This document shows positions 6,552-14,058 of a stretch of DNA of 14,330 nt, piece after piece (the first letter of the stretch is position 1; the number at the start of each line of letters is the position of its first letter). This DNA is from Luminiphilus sp. (lineage in GTDB: Bacteria; Pseudomonadota; Gammaproteobacteria; Pseudomonadales; Halieaceae): NCBI GenBank assembly GCA_022425845.1, contig JAKMEU010000271.1:1-14330 (forward strand). The letters are read 5' to 3'. Both the position numbers and the translations under genes were made by a program. Below the pieces are notes generated by a model. It was not told the DNA's origin, searched no databases, and saw only the letters and a list, made by a program, of their open reading frames with translations.

Positions 6552-7703
6552 ATGATTCCCAGAACCCTTTTTGACAGCGAGCATGAGCAGTTTCGCGAGT
6601 CGTTTCGACGCTTCTTGGAAGCAGAGGCGGTACCGCATTACGACCAGTGGGAGAAAGATGGTGAGATTGACCGTGCACTCTGGACCAAGGCCGGTGCTCA
6701 GGGTTATCTCTGCCCCACAGTGTCCGAGGCGTATGGCGGGGCGGGTGCGGATTACCGCTACAACGTTATCGTAGGCGAGGAGCTATCTGATCTGGGCATG
6801 GCCGGGGTGGGCTTCATTCTGCACTCCGATATTGTCGTGCCCTACATTGAAAACGTCGGTAACGAGGCCCAGAAACAGAAATTCCTGCCTAGATGTATCT
6901 CTGGAGAAATTGTCACCGCGATTGCAATGACGGAACCGGGCACGGGGTCTGACCTTCAGGGTATTCGTACATCGGCGGTCGACTGCGGTGATCACTACCT
7001 GCTGAACGGTGCCAAGACATTTATCAGCTGTGGCCAGCAGGCCGATGTGGTCATTGTCGTGTGTCGAACGAACAGCGACCCCAAGGCCGGTGCCAAGGCC
7101 TTCAGCCTTCTCATGGTGGAGAGGGGTATGCCGGGCTTTGAGCGTGGCCGCAATCTGGACAAGGTGGGCCAAAAGGCAGCAGACACATCAGAGCTGTTTT
7201 TCAATGACGTTAAAGTGCCAAAAGAAAATCTGTTGGGAGAGGAGGGCATGGGTTTCATGTACCTGATGCAGGAACTTCCCCAAGAGCGCCTGAGTATTGC
7301 AACCTCTGCTGTTGCCGCTACAGAGTCTGCCCTGGCGATGACCGTTGAGTACGTTAAAGGCCGCAATGCCTTTGGCAAGCGCATTGCTGATTTTCAGCAC
7401 ACGCAGTTTTCCCTTGCGCAACTTGATGCCGAAGTAACAGCGATGCGCGCCTTTGTCGATCGCTGTGCTGAATTGCATCTGACCAAGCAGCTGACCGCCG
7501 TCGATGCATCGAAGGCCAAACTGCTGGCCACTGAACTCCAGTGCAAAGTTGTCGATGAGTGTGTGCAAATGCACGGTGGCTACGGCTACATGACGGAATA
7601 TCCGATTGCTCGGGCTTATGCCGATGCACGGGTTCAGCGCATTTATGGTGGCACCAGCGAAATCATGAAACTCATCATCGGCCGCGACCTGCTCGCAGCA
7701 TAA
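6552..7703 (+). CDS. Acyl-CoA dehydrogenase, long-chain (LCAD) type
   Basis: This is an FAD enzyme that introduces the alpha,beta double bond into an acyl-CoA, the first step of beta-oxidation, passing electrons to an electron-transfer flavoprotein. The 383 residues match the soluble tetrameric family. The helical N-terminal domain is followed by the flavin/substrate strand AMTEPGTGSDL at about 126-136, the middle beta domain, and the C-terminal helical domain with RNAFGKRIADFQHTQF and MHGGYGYM. At the position where most family members have the catalytic Glu (MCAD Glu376, YEGT) this protein has Gly366 in IYGGTSEIMK. It has Glu245 in ELPQERLSIA, the alternative base used by LCAD and isovaleryl-CoA dehydrogenase. 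That points to long or branched acyl-CoAs. A weak GAGAG site lies 7 bases before the ATG. A racemase-like gene follows 56 bases downstream on the same strand, probably co-transcribed. Confidence 0.95.
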   Translation: MIPRTLFDSEHEQFRESFRRFLEAEAVPHYDQWEKDGEIDRALWTKAGAQGYLCPTVSEAYGGAGADYRYNVIVGEELSDLGMAGVGFILHSDIVVPYIENVGNEAQKQKFLPRCISGEIVTAIAMTEPGTGSDLQGIRTSAVDCGDHYLLNGAKTFISCGQQADVVIVVCRTNSDPKAGAKAFSLLMVERGMPGFERGRNLDKVGQKAADTSELFFNDVKVPKENLLGEEGMGFMYLMQELPQERLSIATSAVAATESALAMTVEYVKGRNAFGKRIADFQHTQFSLAQLDAEVTAMRAFVDRCAELHLTKQLTAVDASKAKLLATELQCKVVDECVQMHGGYGYMTEYPIARAYADARVQRIYGGTSEIMKLIIGRDLLAA

Positions 7704-7759
7704 TGTCGGGACAGCACCCCCACACGTTTGTCGGGGCGATCCATAACGAGGAGTAGAGC

Positions 7760-8905
7760 ATGTCACAGGGCCCTCTGGCGGGAGTGAAAGTTGTAGAACT
7801 GGCAGGCATTGGTCCGGGCCCATGCGCGGGCATGATGCTGGCTGATATGGGTGCCGATGTAACGGTTATTGAACGGCGTTCGCCCAATGCCAACTCTGCC
7901 CCTACGAGCCAGCAGATGGCGTCCCACACTTTTTATAATCGTGGCAAGCGTTCCATTGCGGTTGATCTTAAGAATCCTGAAGCGACTGAATTGGTGCTCA
8001 AGCTGGTTGAGAGCAGTGACTTGCTGATTGAAGGTTTCCGGCCGGGGGTTATGGAGCGATTGGGGTTGGGTCCCGATACCTGCCTCGCCCGAAATCCACG
8101 CCTTGTATTTGGTCGAATGACCGGATGGGGGCAGAGCGGCCCGCTGGCCCATGCCGCTGGGCACGACCCAAACTACATCGCCTTAAGTGGCGCACTCTGG
8201 CCTGGCGGTAGTGCGGACCGTGTGCCCTCGGCGCCCCTGACCTTAGTCGGTGATGTGGGCGGTGGCACGATGATTCTTCTTTTCGGCCTGCTCAGTGGCT
8301 TGATTCACGCCCGACAGACGGGTGAAGGACAGGTTGTGGATACCGCCATCACCGATGGCTCAGCCTACATCTCGTCGCTCCTTCGCATGATGCACAACAC
8401 GGGACAGATCAGTGATGAGCCGGGTTCTGGATGGGCCGATTTTGGATCGCCTTGGAATGATACCTACGCCTGCTCGGATGGTGGGTTCATTACGGTCTGT
8501 CCGCTGGAGCCGCAGTTCTATGCGGAACTCATGGCGCGATTGGGTCTGGAAAGCGATCCCCTGTTTGCCGACCAATGGGATAAATCCAAATGGCCGGAAG
8601 CCAAAATGCGTATCGCCGAAATATTCCGCGGCAAGAGCCGTGACGAGTGGTGCGATTTGCTGGAGGGCACCGATGTTTGTTTCGCCCCGGTGCTTAATAT
8701 GACGGAGTCAGTCAATCACCCACACAACGTCGCTCGGGAAACGTTTGTAACCCGTGATGGTGTTGTCCAACCCGCGCCGGCACCCAGGTTCAGCAGAACA
8801 CAACCTTCCGTGGGGGCCTGCCCCGTTCCCGGACAGCATACCGATGAAATTGTCACCGCCCTGGGGCTTGATCCGGCGGTATTGGCTGCCAGTGGCGTAA
8901 TCTAG
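7760..8905 (+). CDS. CaiB/BaiF family protein, alpha-methylacyl-CoA racemase-like
   Basis: The protein has 381 residues, close to human AMACR and mycobacterial MCR in length. These enzymes interconvert (2R)- and (2S)-2-methylacyl-CoA, so that the S-specific beta-oxidation dehydrogenases can act. The proposed AMACR/MCR catalytic residues are all present: His135 in AAGHDPNYIALSG, Asp165 in LVGDVGGGTM and Glu250 in PLEPQFYAEL (MCR His126, Asp156, Glu241). The Asp is shared with class III CoA-transferases such as formyl-CoA transferase; the His and Glu in these contexts argue for a racemase. Other family signatures are the GRGKRS-like NRGKRSIAVDLK near 60-70 and TGEGQVVDTAITDG near 200. A strong GAGGAG lies 6 bases before the ATG. 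It follows the dehydrogenase in an apparent two-gene operon and ends 26 bases from the convergent DUF1993 gene. A CoA-transferase role remains possible. Confidence 0.92.
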   Translation: MSQGPLAGVKVVELAGIGPGPCAGMMLADMGADVTVIERRSPNANSAPTSQQMASHTFYNRGKRSIAVDLKNPEATELVLKLVESSDLLIEGFRPGVMERLGLGPDTCLARNPRLVFGRMTGWGQSGPLAHAAGHDPNYIALSGALWPGGSADRVPSAPLTLVGDVGGGTMILLFGLLSGLIHARQTGEGQVVDTAITDGSAYISSLLRMMHNTGQISDEPGSGWADFGSPWNDTYACSDGGFITVCPLEPQFYAELMARLGLESDPLFADQWDKSKWPEAKMRIAEIFRGKSRDEWCDLLEGTDVCFAPVLNMTESVNHPHNVARETFVTRDGVVQPAPAPRFSRTQPSVGACPVPGQHTDEIVTALGLDPAVLAASGVI

Positions 8906-8931
8906 GGCGCAGAATGCGGTCTCTGGCCTGG

Positions 8932-9453
8932 TCAGAGCGTGGTGCGCATGTCGCCCAGGAAGTCCAGCTTGCCAAGGGGTACGCCCAAATGCCGCAATAT
9001 GACGTAAGTCGTCGTGGCGTGAAAGTGGACGTTGGGCAGTGAAAAGCTCATGAGAAAGCTTTCGCTGGTGAAGGGTATCTGCAACTTGCCGGCACGGAAC
9101 ATCAGGTCGCGCCCGGCCAGTGCATTGATGCTGTCTCGGTCCTGGCTTGCCAGATAGGCGTGGGCTTCCGACAGCAATTCGGACATTTTTTCCCAGGTTA
9201 TGTCGTTGATCTTGGGTGGCGGCTCAAACAGCCCGGCCTTCATTCCCTCGAGGGCACCCATGGAGTGGTGCCAGACCGAAATAATCTGGAAACTGAGCGG
9301 CAGCATGTCCTCTCGCAGTCGAAAATCCAGAGTCTCGTTGAGATCAAACAGTCCGTCGGCCGCGGCCTGTTCAGCCTGCTGGAGGATATTGCTCACTGCT
9401 TTGACAGTTTGTAGATAGGATCCGACGCTGGCGTCGTATAGGCTTATGGACAT
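8932..9453 (-). CDS. DUF1993 family protein
   Basis: I chose the ATG at 9453 (173 aa): it has GGGAG 8 bases upstream and begins directly with the family N-terminus (SISLYDASVGSYLQTV). The longer frame back to 9528 would run into the divergent fadH gene. Features matching DUF1993 are RLREDMLPLSFQI in the first half, then SFSLPNVHFHATTTYVILRH and GVPLGKLDFLGDM near the C-terminus. The family is small, mostly helical, and thought to have a DinB-like four-helix fold; its activity is unknown. His residues in VWHHSM and NVHFHATT could bind a metal, but this is inference. It has no signal peptide, so it is cytosolic. It sits in opposite orientation between the racemase and fadH, with tight spacing on both sides. 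Confidence 0.85.
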   Translation of the reverse strand: MSISLYDASVGSYLQTVKAVSNILQQAEQAAADGLFDLNETLDFRLREDMLPLSFQIISVWHHSMGALEGMKAGLFEPPPKINDITWEKMSELLSEAHAYLASQDRDSINALAGRDLMFRAGKLQIPFTSESFLMSFSLPNVHFHATTTYVILRHLGVPLGKLDFLGDMRTTL

Positions 9454-9496
9454 GATCAAAGCTCCCTGAGTGACTGGCGATCGCGATGGTAACAAG

Positions 9497-9502
9497 AGTA
9501 TA
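9497..9502 (-). promoter_or_regulatory. Possible -10 element for the DUF1993 gene
   Basis: The minus strand reads TATACT (5 of 6 to consensus) at plus 9497-9502, in the 62-base divergent gap with fadH. Transcription would start near 9490, giving a leader of about 37 bases that contains the GGGAG site. No good -35 is seen; TTGCGG is 21 bases upstream. Overlapping palindromes GCGATCGC (9477-9484) and ATCGCGAT (9480-9487) lie just downstream. No promoter for fadH itself could be recognised in this short gap. Confidence 0.28.
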
Positions 9503-9515
9503 GACGGAGAAACGT

Positions 9516-11603
9516 ATGGAAGCCGCAACAGACCTGAGTGAACACGGCCATTACCCCCGGCTTTTTGCTCCGCTCGACCTGGGTTTCACGACCCTGAGAA
9601 ATCGCTGCATCATGGGTTCGATGCACACCGGACTGGAGGAGATGCCAGACGGCTTTGACCGAATGGCAGCGTTTTATGCCGAGCGGGCTGCTGGTGGCGT
9701 TGGGATGATCATCACAGGTGGTATTTCACCCAATGAAGAGGGGGGCATCGTCGTCCGGGATGAGCAGGGAAATCCCGCCTTCTCGGCCTCCAAGCTCAAC
9801 AATGAAGAAGAGGCTGCAGGACACCGCCGGGTCACCGATGCGGTCCATGCCGCCGCCCCTGATGCCAAGATTTGCATGCAGATATTGCACATGGGCCCCT
9901 TGGCTTACAACGAGCAGTTGGTTGCGCCCTCTGCTATTCGTTCAAGAATAGGGGCTTACACGCCCAATGAGCTGGACGAGGCTGGTATCGAGAAGCAGAT
10001 TGCCGACCACGCGCAATGTGCGCGTCTGGCGCAACAGGCGGGCTACGATGGCGTTGAGATCATTGGTTCTGCAGGCTACCTGCTGTCGACTTTTCTGGTG
10101 GAGAAGACCAATCAGCGAACTGACCAGTGGGGAGGGTGTTATGAGAATCGGATGCGCTTCCCCCTCGAGGTGGTGCGTAGAGTGCGGGAAGCCGTCGGCA
10201 ATGACTTTATTGTCATATTCCGCATAGCCGCCATGGACATGTTGCAGGGAGGAATGAGTTGGGAGGAGGTCGCCCTGTTGTCCCGGGAGTTGGAACGCGC
10301 GGGGGTCAGCATCATATCGACCCATTTCACCTGGCACGAATCACAGGTGCCAACCATCGCGACGATGGTCCCCAGAGCCGCTTTCACCGGCGTGACCCAC
10401 CGGGTCCGGAGTGAAGTCGCAATCCCTGTAATCACGTCAAACCGCATCAACACGCCGGAGGTGGCGGAGGCCGTTTTGGGCCAGGGTGACGCGGATCTGG
10501 TGTCTATGGCCCGTCCAATGCTGGCGGACAGCCAGTTCATGCGAAAAGCCAATGAGGGGCGGGCAGATGAAATCAATACCTGTATTGCGTGCAACCAGGC
10601 GTGTCTGGACCACACCTTTAATTTCAAAACCACTTCGTGTCTTGTCAACCCGAGAGCCTGCCACGAAACCCTGCTGAACTACGACCCCACCGACAGTCCA
10701 AAGTCGATTGCCGTTGTCGGCGCGGGGCCCGCAGGGCTCGCCTACGCCACGGTTGCAGCGGAGCGTGGTCATCGCGTAACGCTGTTTGATGCGGCGGCGG
10801 AAATTGGCGGGCAGTTCAACCTGGCCAAGCAAGTTCCGGGCAAGGAGGAATTCCACGAGACGTTGCGCTATTACAGGAAGCAACTTGAGAAATTGGGCGT
10901 GGATGTGCAACTCGACACGCGGGTCGATGCGGGTACGATCGCGGCGGGGAGCTTTGAACACACCATTGTTGCCACTGGTATTACACCGCGACAGCCCGAT
11001 ATCCCGGGTATTGATCATCCCATGGTGATGAGCTACATCGATGCTATTAACGGGACGCGGCCCGTGGGGAAGAAAGTGGCGGTCGTCGGTGCAGGTGGTA
11101 TTGGTTTTGACGTGACCGACACGATTACCCATGAGGGTCCTTCCGCGGCTCTCGACATCGGGGTCTTTGCCAAGGAGTGGGGCGTCGACTTCGAAAATCA
11201 TCCGCGCGGTGGCGTGACAGGCGTTGAACCCGTTGTGGCGCGCGCAGATCGTGAAGTCTGGCTGATGCAGCGCAAAGAGACCAAAGTGGGACGCGGTTTG
11301 GGCAAGACTACCGGTTGGACCCATCGGCTTACGCTGGGTCGTCGCGGGGTCAATATGTTGAACAGCGTTGACTACGTTCGCATAGATGACCAAGGCCTAC
11401 ATGTTCTCATTGCGGGCCAGCCCCGTACCCTTGAGGTGGATACGGTGATCGTTTGTGCCGGTCAGGAGCCGCTGCGCGCCCTGCATGACGAACTTCAGGC
11501 ACTGGGCCTATCTTCGGAACTTGTCGGCGGGGCTGAAGAGGCGCGGGAGCTCGACGCCAAGGAAGCGATCAACCAGGCCAGCTGGCGCGCAGCCATGATT
11601 TGA
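9516..11603 (+). CDS. fadH: 2,4-dienoyl-CoA reductase, FadH type (FMN/FAD/4Fe-4S)
   Basis: FadH reduces 2,4-dienoyl-CoA with NADPH during beta-oxidation of unsaturated fatty acids. This 695-residue protein parallels E. coli FadH (672 aa) throughout. The N-terminal TIM barrel of the old yellow enzyme family (about 12-345) has the catalytic pair Tyr188 in GSAGYLLSTF and His274 in WHESQVPTIAT (E. coli Tyr166, His252). Cys356, Cys359, Cys363 and Cys375 (CIACNQACLD...TSC) bind the 4Fe-4S cluster. An FAD/NADPH domain follows, with VVGAGPAGLA near 397-406, GGQFNLAKQVPGKEEF, and a second dinucleotide motif VVGAGGIGFD near 526-535. One deviation: HTGRY of E. coli is HMGPL here (Pro128), so a normally conserved Arg near the flavin is missing. 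GGAG lies 6 bases before the ATG. It is a single-gene unit, divergent from DUF1993, downstream of the dehydrogenase/racemase pair. Confidence 0.96.
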   Translation: MEAATDLSEHGHYPRLFAPLDLGFTTLRNRCIMGSMHTGLEEMPDGFDRMAAFYAERAAGGVGMIITGGISPNEEGGIVVRDEQGNPAFSASKLNNEEEAAGHRRVTDAVHAAAPDAKICMQILHMGPLAYNEQLVAPSAIRSRIGAYTPNELDEAGIEKQIADHAQCARLAQQAGYDGVEIIGSAGYLLSTFLVEKTNQRTDQWGGCYENRMRFPLEVVRRVREAVGNDFIVIFRIAAMDMLQGGMSWEEVALLSRELERAGVSIISTHFTWHESQVPTIATMVPRAAFTGVTHRVRSEVAIPVITSNRINTPEVAEAVLGQGDADLVSMARPMLADSQFMRKANEGRADEINTCIACNQACLDHTFNFKTTSCLVNPRACHETLLNYDPTDSPKSIAVVGAGPAGLAYATVAAERGHRVTLFDAAAEIGGQFNLAKQVPGKEEFHETLRYYRKQLEKLGVDVQLDTRVDAGTIAAGSFEHTIVATGITPRQPDIPGIDHPMVMSYIDAINGTRPVGKKVAVVGAGGIGFDVTDTITHEGPSAALDIGVFAKEWGVDFENHPRGGVTGVEPVVARADREVWLMQRKETKVGRGLGKTTGWTHRLTLGRRGVNMLNSVDYVRIDDQGLHVLIAGQPRTLEVDTVIVCAGQEPLRALHDELQALGLSSELVGGAEEARELDAKEAINQASWRAAMI

Positions 11604-11687
11604 GTCGGCTCCCAGACCCATGGTGGTCCCAACAGTATTCGCGCGAATCCTGCTCTGATTACGGTTTAAAGGTCAGTTTGCTCAGGC

Positions 11688-13790
11688 TCAGTCGCCGGCC
11701 AGGCGCCCATCCCGGTCGCCCCCACTGCTGACGCTGTAGCGACTTTCCACCAGGGGTGCCCGGTCTTTATGCCTGAACAGCGCCGGGTGCATGATCTCAT
11801 TGGAGAAATCCTCGGCCTGATCGTGATAGTGCGGATGTTCCGGGTCATCAAAGTGGTTGCCGTACTGGTGGATGCCTCGAATGTGCTGTTCGCCATTGAC
11901 GTCCCACCGCACGAGATAATAGAGCCCGTCACCCCCGGTGACCCTATGAAAAGTCTTATCGTCGCCGGGGCCTGCGTACGCCGCTCGCAGGGTATCCGGG
12001 CCACCGGCCATGGGGTAATGGGCTTCGCCTCGCCCGTGGCGGTTGAACTCGCCCCAGGTCGGTCGCAGTCTGCCGGTCATGGCCGTAATGCGCTCTACAC
12101 AGGTTGCCAGGGTCTCCCGGGCGTCTGGAATGGATGTACCGTTACTCTCACTCAACCATTCAGCAGAGAGAATGCAGACAGCCAGTGGTGCGTCGCGATT
12201 TTCCTTGTCAGTCGCCCTGTTCCATTGCCGCAAAATCCGCTGGGCTTCCTGCGCTTCGGGATCGCTGAGCTGCAACGCTGCCACCGACCGTAAAAAGTCC
12301 ATGCCGCGGTAATTCTCGGAGTAAACGTGATCGTGCTTGATGGCGAGTAAATCCTGCGGAGAAACCTGTTCATGCTGGGCAAAAAGTTCGAGCCCCCGGA
12401 CTGCCCGGTTGGTCATTCGTGTCTGCCAGCCCGCGTTGCTGGCCACGCCGGCGGGGTCGGGATTGCTGCCCGGCGCAGAAATCGCAAAGGGTGACTGGTT
12501 GGTGCTCAACACGAAGCCGGATGGTGGATTTGTGACCTGGGGCAGCAGGTTTGTGGGGTAGAAGTCATGCCAGATCAGATCTGAGCGGTCCCCGGGCAAG
12601 TATTGCGTCCAATCCCAGCCGGTGACGCGTTTGGGCAGCTGCGCATTGTGAATGAAATGGATGTTCCCCGAGGCACCGGCAAAGACGAAATTGAAGCTTT
12701 GGATGCGGTTCATGGCCATGGCGTTTTGCCACGCGGTAAAACTTCTCGCGCGATTCATAGCCAGCCACTGTTCAACCTGTCGCAGTTCGCCCATACCGGC
12801 GTACCGGACGGCATAGGTGCCATGCTCTGTTTTCAAAACCGGACCGTGCACGGAGCGATAAACCGTCTCAGTGACCGACCAGGGAATGAAACCCCAGATC
12901 AAAACATCGATCTCCACTTCCTTTTTCTCCAGTTCCCGCCACTCGCCGTCCAATCGGTACCGGTCTGGATTGTCGGGATCTATATCGAGAACATACACAT
13001 CGACAAGGTCTGGCTTGTTCACCGTGGCTGCCCAGGCTGTTTGTGGGGTGAAGCCTACTGCGATAGCCGGCGCACCCGGGAAGAGGCCTCCCATTACGTT
13101 GAGGCCCTCATTCGATTGCAGGTGGGCTTCATACCAGGCCACGGGCCCCGTGAGCGGCTGATGGGAGTTAATCACGAGCATGGTGGAGCCATCCGAGCTG
13201 CGGCTGGGCCCAACGGCTATGGCGTTGGAGCCTACTGGGTGCTGATCCAGGGTGACACTGCCAGGCGTCGCGACGGGCCTCGCACGCGTCTCCGCCAACA
13301 ATTCGGAGACCGTGCTTTCGAAGCCGTAAAAGAGAATATGGCGCAGCATATGACCTGCTATGACGTCCTTCCCTGTGAGGGGCAGTAAATCGAGTTCGAC
13401 CTCTTCCGGGTGTTCCCGGGCGTATTGGGTTATCCCCGCTGCGTAAGCCTCGACGTAGTCCCGGGTCGCGGGCTGAAGGTCGCTTTCATAGCGCAGGTCG
13501 AGGTCTTCCCATAAACCCAGCCAGTGCACCAGATAATCCTGTTTGGCGGCGTCAGGGCCGAAGACGCTACCCGCCGTTCCGCGGTAGTACGGGATTGTGT
13601 CCTGTATGACGCGCCAGGTGTCTTCGGCCATGGCGTATCCAAGCCCAAACGCAGTGTCCGCATCGGTCTCCCCCATGATGTGGGGCACGCCCCAGATATC
13701 TCGCTCAATCTCTGCCTGCCAGGCCGTCGCTGGCTCGGACGCAACGGTCAGCTGGCATATCAACACGAGCGCTACCAACGTTCTGGGCAT
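11688..13790 (-). CDS. Penicillin amidase family hydrolase, acyl-homoserine-lactone acylase (PvdQ)-like
   Basis: This is an exported N-terminal-nucleophile amidase. I chose the ATG at 13790 (700 aa): it has GGAG 7 bases upstream and opens with a Sec signal peptide (MPRTLVALVLICQLTVA, cleavage likely after AxA at 21-23). The longer frame to 14069 adds residues of no protein character. After the signal come ERDIWGVPHIMGETDADT and GLGYAMAEDTWR, the start of the alpha chain. The autoprocessing Ser188 follows Gly in GSNAIAVGPSRSSDG, almost identical to PvdQ's beta-chain start. His210 matches PvdQ His23 of the beta chain, and Asn431 in STNQSP matches its Asn269. The C-terminal PEHPHYHDQAEDFS resembles PvdQ's SPHYRDQTELFS. 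The product is thus probably a periplasmic heterodimer that removes acyl chains from amides: quorum-sensing signals, lipopeptides or siderophore precursors. No pyoverdine genes are nearby. The substrate is unproven. It is convergent with fadH (84-base gap). Confidence 0.92.
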   Translation of the reverse strand: MPRTLVALVLICQLTVASEPATAWQAEIERDIWGVPHIMGETDADTAFGLGYAMAEDTWRVIQDTIPYYRGTAGSVFGPDAAKQDYLVHWLGLWEDLDLRYESDLQPATRDYVEAYAAGITQYAREHPEEVELDLLPLTGKDVIAGHMLRHILFYGFESTVSELLAETRARPVATPGSVTLDQHPVGSNAIAVGPSRSSDGSTMLVINSHQPLTGPVAWYEAHLQSNEGLNVMGGLFPGAPAIAVGFTPQTAWAATVNKPDLVDVYVLDIDPDNPDRYRLDGEWRELEKKEVEIDVLIWGFIPWSVTETVYRSVHGPVLKTEHGTYAVRYAGMGELRQVEQWLAMNRARSFTAWQNAMAMNRIQSFNFVFAGASGNIHFIHNAQLPKRVTGWDWTQYLPGDRSDLIWHDFYPTNLLPQVTNPPSGFVLSTNQSPFAISAPGSNPDPAGVASNAGWQTRMTNRAVRGLELFAQHEQVSPQDLLAIKHDHVYSENYRGMDFLRSVAALQLSDPEAQEAQRILRQWNRATDKENRDAPLAVCILSAEWLSESNGTSIPDARETLATCVERITAMTGRLRPTWGEFNRHGRGEAHYPMAGGPDTLRAAYAGPGDDKTFHRVTGGDGLYYLVRWDVNGEQHIRGIHQYGNHFDDPEHPHYHDQAEDFSNEIMHPALFRHKDRAPLVESRYSVSSGGDRDGRLAGD

Positions 13791-13831
13791 GAAAACTCTC
13801 CAAAGCTTAGGGGGTTGAGTTGAGATGTTGG

Positions 13832-13861
13832 ACTGGAACAAATGGGTTCGTCCGCTGTCAA
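13832..13861 (-). promoter_or_regulatory. Candidate promoter of the acylase gene
   Basis: The minus strand has a perfect TTGACA at plus 13856-13861. The best -10 is a weak TCCAGT (13832-13837) with an 18-base spacer. A weak -10 beside direct repeats (see 13862-13907) would fit an activator-dependent promoter. The predicted transcript would start near 13825, leaving a leader of about 35 bases before the ATG at 13790. Confidence 0.35.
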
Positions 13862-13907
13862 GTCCTGTCCGGTCCTGAGTAAAGCGCACAGCCCCGGAAA
13901 CAGGACC
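13862..13907. repeat. Three copies of CAGGAC/GTCCTG upstream of the acylase promoter
   Basis: Read on the minus strand, CAGGAC-N4-CAGGAC (plus 13872-13877 and 13862-13867) is a direct repeat with a 10-base period, one helical turn, ending directly at the TTGACA -35 hexamer. A third copy lies inverted at 13901-13906; with one extra base it forms a perfect 7-base inverted repeat with 13871-13877 (GGTCCTG/CAGGACC, 23-base gap). The layout resembles a site for a regulator that contacts polymerase. The bound protein is unknown. Confidence 0.4.
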
Positions 13908-13994
13908 TGCTGGGCAGCTGCCCGCCCGCCAGGGGATCGTATTGCGACCGCTTAATTCGTGAATCCTTTGCTCCTGAACTTCGCAGCATTCCCT

Positions 13995-14000
13995 TATAGT
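13995..14000 (+). promoter_or_regulatory. Possible -10 element for the sterol desaturase-like gene
   Basis: TATAGT (5 of 6 to consensus) lies 58 bases before the GTG start. No good -35 is at 16-18 bases; CTGAAC at 13974-13979 is 15 bases upstream. A start near 14007 would give a leader of about 52 bases. The remainder of the 268-base gap between the two divergent genes holds the acylase promoter region and a 12-base GGGCAGCTGCCC palindrome (13912-13923). Confidence 0.3.
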
Positions 14001-14058
14001 AGGAACAGCGGCGGCGTCTGCGCCACCCCTGACTTGTAAATACCGGAACGTCGTTACT

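Noticed and set aside
6307..6552. 81-codon ORF ending in a TGATG overlap with the acyl-CoA dehydrogenase start
   Set aside because: The stop/start overlap suggested a leader peptide or small upstream gene, but there is no ribosome binding site, the composition is random-looking, and the ORF runs through both inverted repeats. Conservation in relatives would be needed to revive it.
7704..7759. Short repeats of TGTCGGG between the dehydrogenase and racemase genes
   Set aside because: The arms are imperfect and there is no T-run; the strong GAGGAG site and short gap fit ordinary co-transcription better than a terminator.
10437..11393. 318-codon open frame on the minus strand opposite fadH
   Set aside because: It is antisense to strongly conserved FadH domains, has no ribosome binding site, and its His/Arg-rich composition is unlike its neighbours.
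11637..11648. 12-base palindrome ATTCGCGCGAAT in the fadH/acylase convergent gap
   Set aside because: It has no T-run, so it is not an intrinsic terminator, and a few 12-base palindromes are expected by chance in a window of this size.
12603..13388. 261-codon open frame on the plus strand opposite the acylase
   Set aside because: It is a shadow of the acylase, and its translation shows no family motif.
13912..13923. 12-base palindrome GGGCAGCTGCCC in the acylase/desaturase gap
   Set aside because: It is within chance expectation for this length and GC content, and there is no second copy nearby.
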